Origin: DATLSM01 sp049585815
Lineage (GTDB): Bacteria > Actinomycetota > Thermoleophilia > Solirubrobacterales > 70-9
DNA: 61,475 bases
Assembly: GCA_049585815.1 (NCBI GenBank)
Contig: JBAVAR010000092.1
Coordinates: 1-61,475, forward strand
Reading direction: 5' to 3'
Part shown: piece by piece, positions 49,558-58,691 of the stretch
Position numbering within the stretch: position 1 is the stretch's first letter
How the letters are laid out: every line of letters begins with the position of its first letter
Translations under genes and position numbers: made by a program
Notes under the pieces: generated by a model
What the model was told of the DNA's origin: nothing
What the model saw: only the letters and a program-made list of their open reading frames with translations
Databases searched by the model: none

Positions 49558-50312
49558 CGCTCAGCCACTCCCCCGTCGAGCCAGACGATCCCTGCCTGGC
49601 GCCCGGTCCGGCCAGCGTCGCGGCGGTGGGAGAAAAACAGCTCAACCTCGCAGCCGGTGCACAGCTCGGCGGACTCGATCGAGCCGACGCCGGTCGCCTG
49701 CAGAAGTCGCCGAGCGACCTCGGGCAGGTCCAGCATCCGACCGGTGGCAGTGCCCTCACCCAACCCGGCGAAGGCGCCAAGCACCTCTTCGCCGACCTCA
49801 TAGCAGCAGGGGCCGATACCGGGTCCGATCACGGCGTGGGTGGCGGCGATCGCATCGGCGCCCCGGGCCAGGATCCCCGCCGCCAACCCCCGCCAACCGC
49901 AGTGAAGCATTGCAACCCCGCCTGGACCTGCCAGCGCTATCGGTAGGCAGTCGGCGACGTACACCAGGGCGGCGAGTTCGGGCTCGGCAGTCATGTGGCC
50001 GTCGACCGCAGGCGGTTCGGAAGTTCCAGGCTCGGCGAACGGGCTCGGCTCCTGCGGCCCCCTGTGCCGCGCCAGCTCGGCGCCATGGACCTGGCGCCCG
50101 GCAAGGACGCGCTCCACTTCGAGGCCAAGAGCTGCGAGCAGGCGGCCGCGATTCACCCTCACAAGGGCAGGCTCGTCAGCGGTGAGGGCACCGAGGTTGA
50201 GGCTGTCGAAGGGCGCCTCACTGACCCCCCCAAGGCGGGTTGAGAATGCTGCCCGCGCGCCGGGAAGGTCGGCCTCCAGCCAGCGCACCCCCTGGCACTC
50301 ACGCCATTTCAT
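49545..50312 (-). CDS. pgeF: Purine nucleoside phosphorylase / laccase-domain protein (PgeF/YlmD)
   Basis: The 255-residue copper-oxidase-like protein has the family triad in GRQVHGAEL, YVADCLPIAL and LHCGWRGLAAG, with GPGIGPCCYEVG near residue 165. Members act as purine nucleoside phosphorylases or correct peptidoglycan precursor errors. I place the start at ATG 50312; the longer frame lies inside cca. It stands directly before yggS. Confidence 0.92.
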   Translation of the reverse strand: MKWRECQGVRWLEADLPGARAAFSTRLGGVSEAPFDSLNLGALTADEPALVRVNRGRLLAALGLEVERVLAGRQVHGAELARHRGPQEPSPFAEPGTSEPPAVDGHMTAEPELAALVYVADCLPIALAGPGGVAMLHCGWRGLAAGILARGADAIAATHAVIGPGIGPCCYEVGEEVLGAFAGLGEGTATGRMLDLPEVARRLLQATGVGSIESAELCTGCEVELFFSHRRDAGRTGRQAGIVWLDGGVAERCPA

Positions 50313-50352
50313 CCTGGTAACAAAGCAGAAAGCCAGCGGCTCGATAGGTGAA

Positions 50353-51465
50353 TCAATCGCCGCGCGCCACGGCCAAGGCGGCGGCGAGCTCCTGCTCGCG
50401 CCCGACGAGCTCCCCGTCAAGCTTGCGCCGCAGCGCCTCTCCTAGCCCCCGCCCAAGCGCCGGACCCTCGGGAACTCCGGCAGCGATCAGGTCGCTGCCG
50501 TCGATCTCCAGGCCGATTCCGCTCCACTCGGTGAGGTAACGATCAAGCCATTCGGCTCCACCGGCGCGGGCGAGCACGAGCTCGACAGGCTTACGCTCAC
50601 GGGCGAGCTTCACCGCTTCGGAGGGTGTGCGGGGAACGGCGGCCGCCAGCTCGAGCTCTCCCCCGGGTGGCCCGAGCGCCGCGGCGAGCAAGGCGGCGGG
50701 ACGCTCGGCAACCTCGCTCCATGGCGGGTCCGCGATTAAGCTCTCGACCGCTTCGGCGAGCTCGATGCCCCCGGGGCGCGGCTCGATCAGCTTCCACTGC
50801 ACCGCCAGCTCGATCCCCCGCAGCGCCTCGGTCTCGCTCGCCAGCCGCAACAGCTCTGCCCGCCGGCGGTCTTCAGAGACCGAACTCAGGTCTGCCTGCG
50901 CCAGCAGTGCCGCCGTCTTCTCCTCCAGCGCGAAATCAAAGCGGGCGCAGTAGCGGGCGGCTCGCAGCGCTCGGGTCGGGTCATCGAGGAAGGAACGCTG
51001 GTGCAGGACGCGCAGCACGCCGCCGGCAAGGTCCCCACGACCCCGGTAGGGGTCGACCACCACCGGCTCCCCGGCGAGCGGGATTGCCATCGAGTTGATC
51101 GTAAAGTCGCGACGGGCAAGATCCTCGGCGAGTGTCGATGGCCTCACTTCAGGAAGCGCACCGGGGCGCGGGTAGGTCTCGGTGCGGGCGGCCGCGACGT
51201 CGATCTCGTGCTCCCCGAGGCGAGTCCTCGCCGTGCAGAAGCGCTCGTGCTGGACCACAACTGCCCCGAGCCGGCGCGCCAGCCCAGAGGCATCACCCTC
51301 GATCACCAGATCGATGTCGCCCAGAGCGCGACCGAGGAGGAGATCGCGGACGGCGCCCCCGACCAGATAGACCGGCTCTCCCCCTGCCCGTTCGCGGACG
51401 ATCGCCAACTGCGGGAAGGCACGTCCCAGCGCCTCCGCCAGCTCCTCGCTTGTCTCTGCAGACAT
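50353..51465 (-). CDS. cca: tRNA nucleotidyltransferase / poly(A) polymerase family protein
   Basis: The 370-residue protein has the class II nucleotidyltransferase head with YLVGGAVRDLLLGRALGDIDLVI (Asp-x-Asp), an RRDFTINSMA motif near residue 125 and the RRAELLRL helix region. It should add CCA to tRNA 3' ends or act as a poly(A) polymerase; the two are hard to separate by sequence. No HD domain is seen. The ATG at 51465 is preceded by GGGGAGAGG and lies 19 bp after hisF. Confidence 0.85.
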   Translation of the reverse strand: MSAETSEELAEALGRAFPQLAIVRERAGGEPVYLVGGAVRDLLLGRALGDIDLVIEGDASGLARRLGAVVVQHERFCTARTRLGEHEIDVAAARTETYPRPGALPEVRPSTLAEDLARRDFTINSMAIPLAGEPVVVDPYRGRGDLAGGVLRVLHQRSFLDDPTRALRAARYCARFDFALEEKTAALLAQADLSSVSEDRRRAELLRLASETEALRGIELAVQWKLIEPRPGGIELAEAVESLIADPPWSEVAERPAALLAAALGPPGGELELAAAVPRTPSEAVKLARERKPVELVLARAGGAEWLDRYLTEWSGIGLEIDGSDLIAAGVPEGPALGRGLGEALRRKLDGELVGREQELAAALAVARGD

Positions 51466-51484
51466 CCGGCGACCTCTCCCCGGC

Positions 51485-52243
51485 CTAGAGTCTGACCGGA
51501 ATGCCGTCGGCTGCGAGTCGCTCCTTGGCATCCCGCACGCGGTGGGCCCGGTAGTGGAAGATCGAAGCGCAGAGCACGGCGTCGGCGCCACCATCTGTGA
51601 TCGCCGCACTCAGGTGCTCCAGGGTGCCGGCGCCGCCGGAGGCGATCACCGGGACCGAGACCGCATCGGCGACCGCTCGCGTCAGCTCGATGTCATAGCC
51701 GTTGCTGGTGCCGTCGCGGTCCATGCTGGTCAAAAGCACCTCTCCCGCGCCGCGCTCGACTGCCTCCCGAGCCCAGGAGATCGCGTCGCGGCCCTCAAAT
51801 TTCTTGCGGCCGCCATTGACGTACACACCCCAGCCATCGGCCTCGCCTTTGGCGTCGATCGCGATCACGACGCACTGTGCGCCGAAGTGCTCGGCAAGCT
51901 CGGTCAGCAGCTGTGGGCGGGAGAGCGCGGCCGAGTTGACCGAGACCTTGTCGGCACCGGCGTCGAGCACAGCCTGGGCGTCCTCCACGGAGCGGATGCC
52001 ACCGCCGATTGTGAACGGGATGAAGACATTGTCGGCTGTGCGCCGCGCCAGCTCAACGATCGTCTCGCGGTTCTCGTGCGAGGCGGTGATATCGAGGAAG
52101 ACCAGCTCATCGGCGCCCTCTGAGTCATAGCGCTCCGCCAGCTCGACCGGGTCGCCGGCGTCGCGCAGGCCGAGAAAGTTGGTGCCCTTGACAACGCGAC
52201 CGGCATCGACGTCGAGACAGGGGATGACCCGCTTTAAGACCAT
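51485..52243 (-). CDS. hisF: Imidazole glycerol phosphate synthase cyclase subunit HisF
   Basis: HisF uses ammonia from HisH to form imidazole glycerol phosphate and AICAR. The 252-residue TIM barrel starts MVLKRVIPCLDVDAGRVVKG, with the catalytic Asp11, and has the second Asp in VIAIDAKGEADGWGVYVNGG near residue 130. IASGGAGTLEHL closes the phosphate site. TACGCT lies 6 nt before the ATG, so a separate internal start for hisF-cca-pgeF-yggS is likely. hisA ends 32 bp upstream. Confidence 0.96.
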   Translation of the reverse strand: MVLKRVIPCLDVDAGRVVKGTNFLGLRDAGDPVELAERYDSEGADELVFLDITASHENRETIVELARRTADNVFIPFTIGGGIRSVEDAQAVLDAGADKVSVNSAALSRPQLLTELAEHFGAQCVVIAIDAKGEADGWGVYVNGGRKKFEGRDAISWAREAVERGAGEVLLTSMDRDGTSNGYDIELTRAVADAVSVPVIASGGAGTLEHLSAAITDGGADAVLCASIFHYRAHRVRDAKERLAADGIPVRL

Positions 52244-52249
52244 CGGAGA

Positions 52250-52255
52250 AGCGTA
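52250..52255 (-). promoter_or_regulatory. -10 box of hisF
   Basis: TACGCT on the minus strand ends 6 nt before the ATG at 52243, in the gap after hisA. Confidence 0.45.
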
Positions 52256-52275
52256 GAGGGAGGGCCGCCCGACCC

Positions 52276-53001
52276 TTAACGACCAAGCGCTGAGATGGCC
52301 TCGGCGACCGTGAATCGCCGCTCATATAGAGCCCGACCGACGATGACGCCCTCGATGTTCGCCGGCGCCTCGCGGGCCAGGGAAACCAGGTCAGCCAGGG
52401 CCCCCACGCCGCCGGAGGCGATGATCTTGGAGTCGGTGGCAGCTGCGATTTCGCTGAGTTGACCTCTGGCCGGACCCTCCATCGTGCCGTCCACCTCAAT
52501 CGCAGTGCAGAGCAGGCGGGCCACCCCCTTATCGCCAAGTGCTGAGACGGCTTCGACCACGTTACCCCGACCCTCCGCGGTCCAGCCTTCAACCGCGACC
52601 CGGCCGCGGCGAGCATCCACGGAGACGACCACGCGTTCGCCGTGGCGCTCGAGCATCTCTTCGAGGAAACCCGCCTCGCCCAGGGCCGCGGTGCCGATCA
52701 CAATCCGCTCGGCGCCCGCGCCCAGGGCCGCGGTGACCGATTCGGCGTCGCGCAGACCCCCGCCGACCTGGATCGGACACTCGACCGCGGCTGCGATCCG
52801 CCGGATCGCATCCAGGTTTTGTGGCTCTCCCGCCCTGGCCCCGTCGAGGTCAACAACATGTAAAAACGCGGCGCCTTCCTTGGCCCACCGGGTCGCGGCA
52901 TCGACCGGGTCGGCGTCATAGGCGGTCTCGCGCTCATAGTCACCGCGCAGCAGCCGTACCGCGGCGCCGCCGCGGATGTCGATCGCCGGATAGAGGATCA
53001 C
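52276..53001 (-). CDS. hisA: Phosphoribosylformimino-5-aminoimidazole carboxamide ribotide isomerase
   Basis: HisA opens the ribose of ProFAR. The 241-residue TIM barrel starts MILYPAIDIRGGAAVRL with catalytic Asp8 and has VSVDARRGRVAVEGWTAEG near residue 127 with the second Asp. In many Actinobacteria the same fold (PriA) also does the TrpF reaction; I cannot decide that from sequence. The GTG overlaps the hisH stop as GTGA. Confidence 0.94.
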   Translation of the reverse strand: MILYPAIDIRGGAAVRLLRGDYERETAYDADPVDAATRWAKEGAAFLHVVDLDGARAGEPQNLDAIRRIAAAVECPIQVGGGLRDAESVTAALGAGAERIVIGTAALGEAGFLEEMLERHGERVVVSVDARRGRVAVEGWTAEGRGNVVEAVSALGDKGVARLLCTAIEVDGTMEGPARGQLSEIAAATDSKIIASGGVGALADLVSLAREAPANIEGVIVGRALYERRFTVAEAISALGR

Positions 53002-53624
53002 GCCGGCACGGACGCACAGACCGCGGCGAAGTTGGAGAGCAGCCGCAGTCCGGCGGCACTCGACTTCTCGGGATGAAACTGGACGCCGAAGACGTTGTCT
53101 TGCTCTGCTGCACAGGCGAAACGGGCGCCGTAGGCAGCGCTGCCCAGCAGCTCTGCGGCCCCGACTCGCGGGGCGAAGGAGTGAACGAAATAAAACGGCG
53201 TCTCGGACTCGATACCGGCACTCAGCCGCGAGTTTCGCTCCCAGCGCACCGGCGACCAGCCGATGTGGGGCACCTTGAGAGAACCCGCATCGAGCTCGAT
53301 TACCTCGCCGGGCAAGAGGCCAAGTCCGCTCTCTCCGCCCAGCTCGGTGGTCGAGTCGAAGAGGAGCTGCAGGCCGAGGCAGATCCCGAGGATCGGAGTT
53401 CCGGCATCCCGGCGCTCGAGGATCAGCTCGTCGAGTTCCAGCTCGCGGATCCTTCCCATCGCCTTGGGGAAGGCCCCGACCCCGGGCAGGATGACCCCCT
53501 CACAGGAGCGCACCTCGACGGGATCCTCGGTGATCCTGGCGCTCACCCCGACGTGCTCAAGCGCCTTCTCCACCGAGCGCAGGTTGCCCATGCCGTAATC
53601 GAGGATGGCGATGCGGGCGCTCAT
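52998..53624 (-). CDS. hisH: Imidazole glycerol phosphate synthase amidotransferase subunit HisH
   Basis: HisH makes ammonia from glutamine for HisF. The 208-residue class I amidotransferase has ILDYGMGNLRSVEKALE at the N-terminus, GVILPGVGAFPKAM, catalytic Cys in LGICLGLQLLF near residue 84 and His-Glu in FGVQFHPEKSS near the end. The ATG at 53624 overlaps the hisB stop by ATGA; the longer frame is a shadow of hisB. Confidence 0.95.
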   Translation of the reverse strand: MSARIAILDYGMGNLRSVEKALEHVGVSARITEDPVEVRSCEGVILPGVGAFPKAMGRIRELELDELILERRDAGTPILGICLGLQLLFDSTTELGGESGLGLLPGEVIELDAGSLKVPHIGWSPVRWERNSRLSAGIESETPFYFVHSFAPRVGAAELLGSAAYGARFACAAEQDNVFGVQFHPEKSSAAGLRLLSNFAAVCASVPA

Positions 53625-54211
53625 TCTGAGAGCGTCCCCTTGGTCGACGGCACGCCGCTCTCCTTGGGGTCGATCGAGATGGCAACACGAAGCGCGCGGG
53701 CGAAAGCCTTGAAGGCAGCCTCGATCATGTGGTGGGCGTTGGTGCCGCGGCGGATCGTGACGTGGAGGGTCAGCCTGGCGCTGTTGGCGACCGCACGAAA
53801 GAACTCCTCCGCGAGCTCTGTGTCGAAGCCGGCGATCGTGGTCGGGGGCAGCTCGGCATCGAACACGCAGAGCGGGCGCCCTGAGATATCGATCGCGCAC
53901 TCGGCCAGCGACTCGTCCATCGGGACCAAAGCCGAGCCGTAGCGCCTGATCCCAGCGCGGGTGTCCAGCGCCTCATCGAGGGCTTGGCCGAGGACGATGC
54001 CGACGTCCTCGACCGTGTGGTGGGCTCCGGTCTCAAGGTCACCGCTCGCATCCACCCGCAGGCCGAGCCCCCCATGACGGGAGAGGAGGTCGAGCATGTG
54101 GTCGAGGAAACCGACCCCGGTGGCAGCGCTGGACTCTCCCCCGTCGAGGTCCAGCGAGAGCCGGATCCGGGTCTCGGCGGTCTCGCGCTCTCTTTCGGCC
54201 GTTCTGCTCAT
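53621..54211 (-). CDS. hisB: Imidazoleglycerol-phosphate dehydratase
   Basis: The 196-residue enzyme is the dehydratase only, without a phosphatase domain. Manganese ligands are visible in VGFLDHMLDLLSRHGG, GAHHTVEDVGIVLG and the C-terminal AHHMIEAAFKAFARAL. The ATG overlaps the hisD stop by ATGA and the end overlaps hisH by ATGA. Confidence 0.95.
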   Translation of the reverse strand: MSRTAERERETAETRIRLSLDLDGGESSAATGVGFLDHMLDLLSRHGGLGLRVDASGDLETGAHHTVEDVGIVLGQALDEALDTRAGIRRYGSALVPMDESLAECAIDISGRPLCVFDAELPPTTIAGFDTELAEEFFRAVANSARLTLHVTIRRGTNAHHMIEAAFKAFARALRVAISIDPKESGVPSTKGTLSE

Positions 54212-55473
54212 CGCCTAATCATCGCCGACTCGCCGTGGATGGGAAACCCCTCGGCCTGGGCGAGGAGGTCGACGTACGGTGCCAGTCTGCTCGCCGCCCC
54301 TCCCGGAATACTCACGGTGGTGATCTTGCGCCGGAACGCACCGGGACCAAGTGGCCCGGAGAAGCGACCCGCTCCACCCGTCGGTAGGACATGATTTGAG
54401 CCGGCGACATAGTCTCCGAAAGCGGTGGCTCCGTTTCGCCCTGCGAACACGCAGCCAGCCGTTCTCACCCGCTCGGCGAGCAGCGCCGCGTCCTCCTCGA
54501 GTAGCTCGAGGTGCTCGGGAGCAAAGGCATTGGCGAGGTCGATCCCATCGGCTAGGTCCGGCACCTGAACCAGCGCCAGGGCGACCTCGCCGAGGTCCGA
54601 TCGCTCGGCGGCAACCCGCCCGGTCGCCTCCTCGATCGCGTCCAGCACCGCCTCCTCGACGGCCACCGCGACGAGCGGGCTGTCGGCTCCGTGCTCAGCC
54701 TGAGCGCAGAGGTCAAGCGCCGCCCACTCCGGGTCGGTGTCGTGGCCGGCGATCAGCATCAGCTCCGAGGGACCGGCCAACGAGTCGATCCCGACCCGAC
54801 CATAGACAGCCCGCTTTGCTTCCCGCACCCAGGCGTTGCCGGGACCGGCGATGACGTCAACCGCGGCGACGGTCTCGGTTCCGTGGGCGAGGGCGAAGAT
54901 CGCCTGGGCGCCGCCAATCGCATAGATCTCATCGACCTCGCAGAGGGCGGCGGCGGCGAGCACCAACGGGTCGAGGCTGCCGTCGGGGCGGGGCGGTGAG
55001 GCGAGGACAAGTCGCTTGACACCCGCGACCCGAGCTGGAATGCAGCACATCAGGACGCTCGATGGATAGGCGGCGCGCCCCCCGGGAGCATATACGCCGC
55101 CGGCCCCCACTGAGACCTCCCGAACGCTCACGGTGTGGCCCTGGGGTAGTTCCACCTCCTGGCGCTCCTGGCCGATCTGGGCCTCGGCGACGATGCGGAC
55201 GTTTGCCGCTGCGAGCTCCATGGCGGCTCGCAGCCCCGCCTCGGTGCCCTCAAGCGCCCTGACCGCCTCCCCCTTCTCGATCCGCAGGGAGCCAGGGGGG
55301 CGCTCGGTCGCATCAAAGCGCTCGGTGAGTCGCATCAGCGCCTGATCGCCGCCCTCGATGACCTCCCGCTCGATCGCAGTGACATCGACCGATACCGCCG
55401 AGTTCAGCGCCCAGGCGCGCAGCGCGGTCGCGGTCTCGCCGGCGCCCCTCCACTCGAAGTGCTCAAACCTCAT
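54208..55473 (-). CDS. hisD: Histidinol dehydrogenase
   Basis: HisD makes the last two NAD+-dependent oxidations of histidine synthesis. The 421-residue protein has the GGVYAPGGRAAYPSSVLM segment near residue 126, IAGPGNAWVREAKRAVYG near residue 206, and late EHLELLEEDA and GSNHVLPTGGAGRF with zinc and catalytic residues. It overlaps hisG (ATGA) at its start and hisB (ATGA) at its end. Confidence 0.96.
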   Translation of the reverse strand: MRFEHFEWRGAGETATALRAWALNSAVSVDVTAIEREVIEGGDQALMRLTERFDATERPPGSLRIEKGEAVRALEGTEAGLRAAMELAAANVRIVAEAQIGQERQEVELPQGHTVSVREVSVGAGGVYAPGGRAAYPSSVLMCCIPARVAGVKRLVLASPPRPDGSLDPLVLAAAALCEVDEIYAIGGAQAIFALAHGTETVAAVDVIAGPGNAWVREAKRAVYGRVGIDSLAGPSELMLIAGHDTDPEWAALDLCAQAEHGADSPLVAVAVEEAVLDAIEEATGRVAAERSDLGEVALALVQVPDLADGIDLANAFAPEHLELLEEDAALLAERVRTAGCVFAGRNGATAFGDYVAGSNHVLPTGGAGRFSGPLGPGAFRRKITTVSIPGGAASRLAPYVDLLAQAEGFPIHGESAMIRR

Positions 55474-56150
55474 CGTGCGGTCGCCTCCCGAAGCCTCGCC
55501 GTCAGCGCGTCGACCTCCGCGGCCCGCAGCTTGTGGGCGACTCGGTTGGCGACGAAACGCGCCGTGCAGACGACGATCTCCTCGCGAACCTCGAGGTCGT
55601 TCTCCTCAAGCGTGCGCCCGGTAGCGACGAGGTCGACGATCCCGTCAGCGAGGCCGATCAGGGGCGCCAGCTCGACCGAGCCCTTTACCTCGATCACCTC
55701 AACCTGGCGCCCGGTCCGCTCGAAGTGGCGTTCAGCGACCCGTGGGTACTTGGTGGCGATCCGCATCATCCCCAGCCGTCGCTCGGACTCCCCCAGCCGC
55801 GCATCTCCCACCCTTCCCGCGAGCACCATCCGGCAGCGCCCGAAACCGAGGTCGAGCAGCTCATAGACGACCCGATCGGACTGCTCGAGCAACACGTCCT
55901 TGCCGGTGATGCCGACGTCGGCGGCGCCGGCCTCGACATAGGTGGGCACGTCGGAGGGTCGCATGGTGACCAAAACGATGTCCTCGCTCTCAAAGATCAG
56001 CGAACGGGAGTCTCCGCGCAGCTCAGCGGTCGCGATTCCGGCCTCATCGAGGGCGTCGAGGGCCTCACCGAAGAGCGCCCCCCGGGGTACCGCGAGCTTC
56101 AGGGGGCCCTCGGCCTTCGCCCGGCCAAGGCCGGCAACCTCGGTGTTCAC
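55470..56150 (-). CDS. hisG: ATP phosphoribosyltransferase, short form HisG(S)
   Basis: HisG starts histidine synthesis by joining ATP and PRPP. The 226-residue protein has the catalytic core (LKLAVPRGALFGEALDAL, ADVGITGKDVLL, GLADGIVDLVATGRTL) but no ACT-like C-terminal regulatory domain, so it is the short form that needs HisZ. Adjacent hisZ overlaps its GTG start as GTGA, in agreement. About 15 extra residues precede the usual N-terminus. Confidence 0.95.
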   Translation of the reverse strand: MNTEVAGLGRAKAEGPLKLAVPRGALFGEALDALDEAGIATAELRGDSRSLIFESEDIVLVTMRPSDVPTYVEAGAADVGITGKDVLLEQSDRVVYELLDLGFGRCRMVLAGRVGDARLGESERRLGMMRIATKYPRVAERHFERTGRQVEVIEVKGSVELAPLIGLADGIVDLVATGRTLEENDLEVREEIVVCTARFVANRVAHKLRAAEVDALTARLREATAR

Positions 56151-57145
56151 GATGCCCCCCGCCCTTCCCTTGACTCCTCCTCCATCTGAGCGACGTGGAC
56201 GCGCTCCAGGTAGAGGGCGAATCCCGCCGCCGGCAGGTCAACTCCGAACCGTTTGAGCAGTCCGTCGTAGCGGCCACCGCCGCCCAACACGTGGCCCAGG
56301 GCCGGATCGTAGACCTCGAGGATGGCGCCGCTGTAATAGCCAAGGTCGCGCAGCAAACCGAGATCTATCCTCACCCGGTCCGCCACACCACGCTCTTCCA
56401 GCACCTCGAAGGTCTCCTGAAGACGCGCGGTGGCGCGCCCGACCGCCGCCCCACCGAGACCGCGAGCCTGCTCGAGTACCTCGCTGCCGCCGCGCAGCTG
56501 CGAGAGTGCGACGCAGGTCGCGCACTGCTCCTCATCGATTCCCTCGAGGACCGAGAGCTCCGCCTCTAGGCCGACTAGGTCGTGGGTCGCCAGCCGCTCG
56601 AGGACCGCCTCACGCGCCTCTCCCTCCACCCCGAACTCGGCGAGGAGCTGGCGGTAGAGGTCGGCGTCGCCGAGCCCGATAACTGCGCGGTTGAGCCCCG
56701 CCGCGTCGAGTGCTGCCTCCAACACCTCGACGATCTCGGCCGTCCCCTGGGGGGCCGGAGAGCCGACCAACTCCACTCCGGCCTGCGCGAACTCGCGCAT
56801 CTGGCCGCGCTGCGGTCGAACCGCCCGGTAGGCGTTGGCGAGATAGCAGAGCCGCAGAGGCAGCTCGGCCTCCGCATAGCGGGTGGCGACCAACCGGGCG
56901 ATCGGCACCGTCATATCCGAGCGCAGCGCCAGCAGGTCTCCCCGCTCATCGAAGAAGCGGTAGGCGCCACCCGCGGCTCGCCCGTCCCCGCGTGCCAACA
57001 CCTCGTCGTACTCGATCGCGGGCGTCGAGACCTCACCGTAGCCACGGCTCTCGAAGACATCGATCAGGGCCAGGTGCAGCCGGCGAAGCTCCCGCATCTC
57101 GTCGGGGAGCACGTCGCGCGTGCCGGGGGGGATCGGGTGGATCAT
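56147..57145 (-). CDS. hisZ: ATP phosphoribosyltransferase regulatory subunit HisZ
   Basis: HisZ resembles histidyl-tRNA synthetase but serves as the allosteric subunit of short HisG. The 332-residue protein has the class II fold motifs (PPGTRDVLPDEMRELRRLHL, RSDMTVPIARLVATRYA) and a late GGGRYDGLLKRFG. It lacks the anticodon-binding domain of true HisRS. It is the first gene of the his operon; TAAGGT lies 7 nt before its ATG. Confidence 0.93.
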   Translation of the reverse strand: MIHPIPPGTRDVLPDEMRELRRLHLALIDVFESRGYGEVSTPAIEYDEVLARGDGRAAGGAYRFFDERGDLLALRSDMTVPIARLVATRYAEAELPLRLCYLANAYRAVRPQRGQMREFAQAGVELVGSPAPQGTAEIVEVLEAALDAAGLNRAVIGLGDADLYRQLLAEFGVEGEAREAVLERLATHDLVGLEAELSVLEGIDEEQCATCVALSQLRGGSEVLEQARGLGGAAVGRATARLQETFEVLEERGVADRVRIDLGLLRDLGYYSGAILEVYDPALGHVLGGGGRYDGLLKRFGVDLPAAGFALYLERVHVAQMEEESREGRGAS

Positions 57146-57152
57146 CCGGCGG

Positions 57153-57158
57153 ACCTTA
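57153..57158 (-). promoter_or_regulatory. -10 box of the hisZGDBHA operon
   Basis: TAAGGT on the minus strand ends 7 nt before the ATG at 57145, in the 36-bp gap after murA. No attenuator or T-box can be fitted in this gap. Confidence 0.55.
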
Positions 57159-57181
57159 CGAGAGTGGGCTGGAAAGCCCTG

Positions 57182-58480
57182 CTACGCGGGGACCTCGGCA
57201 GAGACCCGTTCAATCTGAGCACCGAGCCCGCGCAGCCGCTCGTCGATCTGCTCATAGCCCCGATCGATCTGGCGGATGTTGCCGATCTCCGAGGCGCCGT
57301 CGGCGGCCAGGGCGGCGATGAGCATCGCCATTCCGGCCCGGATGTCTGGGCTCTCGACGCGTTCTCCGTGAAGCCGGCTCGGACCGCTCACGATCGCCCT
57401 GTGGGGATCGCATAGCGTGATCCGAGCGCCCATCGCGACCAACTTGTCGACAAAGAAGAGGCGATTCTCAAACATCTTCTCGAAGATCAGAACCTCGCCC
57501 GCGGCCTGCGTGGCGAGGGCGAGGGCGATCGAGGTGAGGTCGGCCGGGAAGGCCGGCCAGGGACCGTCCTCGATCTTGGGGATCGCATCGCCGAGGTCCG
57601 TCTGCACTCGCAGTGCCTGGCCGGGCGGAACGAGGATGTCCTCACCCTCGACCGTGGACCGCAGGCCGAGGCGGCGGAACTGACGACGGACCATGACCAG
57701 GTCGGCCGGGCCCGCGTCGCGGACCCGCAGCTCCCCGCCGGTGGCGGCCGCAAGTGCCATGAAGCTGCCGACCTCGATGTGGTCGGGGGAGATCGTGTGC
57801 TCGGCGCCGCCGAGGCGGTCGCGGCCGTGGACGGTCATGACGTTGGAGCCGATCCCCTCAACCGCGGCTCCCATCGCGGCAAGCAAGCGCGCGAGGTCCT
57901 GGACGTGGGGCTCAGAGGCGGCATTTGCGATCGTCGTCGGACCTGGGGTCAACGCCGCCGCCATCAGCGCGTTCTCGGTTCCCATCACCGAGGGCTCGTC
58001 CATGAAGATTTCGCAGGCGCGTAACCCTCCCGTGGGCGCCGCCAGCTCGATCCAACGGTCGCCGTCCACCGAAGCGCCGAGATCCTTGAATGCGTCGAGG
58101 TGGGCATCGAGACGGCGGCGGCCGATGAAATCCCCGCCGGGTGGGGGCATCCGCGCTTCGCCGAAGCGCGCCAGCAAAGGTCCGGCGAGCAGGAAGGATG
58201 CCCGGATCCGGCTCGAGAGATCCTCGTCGACCTCGATCTCGCTCACACCCGCGGCGCAGAGCCGGAGGCTGTTGTCGGCGACCCAGGCCACCTCGACCCC
58301 GAGCCGCTCCAGGAGCGCGATCTGTGCCTCGGTGTCGCGGATGCGCGGCACCCGGTGCAGAACCAACTCCTCCTCGGTGAGCAGGCAGGCGGCGAGGATC
58401 GGCAGCGCCGCGTTCTTGTTGCCAGCGACGGTCAGCTCTCCAGAGAGCGGCACGCCGCCTTGAATCACGAATTTCTCCAT
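57182..58480 (-). CDS. murA: UDP-N-acetylglucosamine 1-carboxyvinyltransferase
   Basis: MurA makes the first committed peptidoglycan precursor from UDP-GlcNAc and PEP. The 432-residue protein opens MEKFVIQGGVPLSGELTVAGNKNAALP with the conserved Lys-Asn. The usual PEP-binding Cys loop aligns with ARFGEARMPPPGGDFIGRR near residue 115, where Asp or Cys may occupy the active position. I use ATG 58480 because the longer frame adds 65 unrelated residues. TACCCT lies 10 nt upstream. Confidence 0.94.
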   Translation of the reverse strand: MEKFVIQGGVPLSGELTVAGNKNAALPILAACLLTEEELVLHRVPRIRDTEAQIALLERLGVEVAWVADNSLRLCAAGVSEIEVDEDLSSRIRASFLLAGPLLARFGEARMPPPGGDFIGRRRLDAHLDAFKDLGASVDGDRWIELAAPTGGLRACEIFMDEPSVMGTENALMAAALTPGPTTIANAASEPHVQDLARLLAAMGAAVEGIGSNVMTVHGRDRLGGAEHTISPDHIEVGSFMALAAATGGELRVRDAGPADLVMVRRQFRRLGLRSTVEGEDILVPPGQALRVQTDLGDAIPKIEDGPWPAFPADLTSIALALATQAAGEVLIFEKMFENRLFFVDKLVAMGARITLCDPHRAIVSGPSRLHGERVESPDIRAGMAMLIAALAADGASEIGNIRQIDRGYEQIDERLRGLGAQIERVSAEVPA

Positions 58481-58490
58481 GGCTTGGGCA

Positions 58491-58496
58491 AGGGTA
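58491..58496 (-). promoter_or_regulatory. -10 box of murA
   Basis: TACCCT on the minus strand ends 10 nt before the ATG at 58480. Confidence 0.4.
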
Positions 58497-58691
58497 ACGG
58501 CCGCCAGGGCGGCCGCCGCGGCAAACCCGCAAATCTGCGCTCGGAGCTTGCAAGCCGCTCGTCCCAGGGCGTAGTATCCGCGGCGCTGGGCGGGCGTTGA
58601 CTCAAATCCGAAAGTCACGCCGACAATGAGGAATATTGGCGAGCGCAGGCGCCGCTGGAGCCTACCTCCTCGCAACCGGCCTTCTGGGGTT

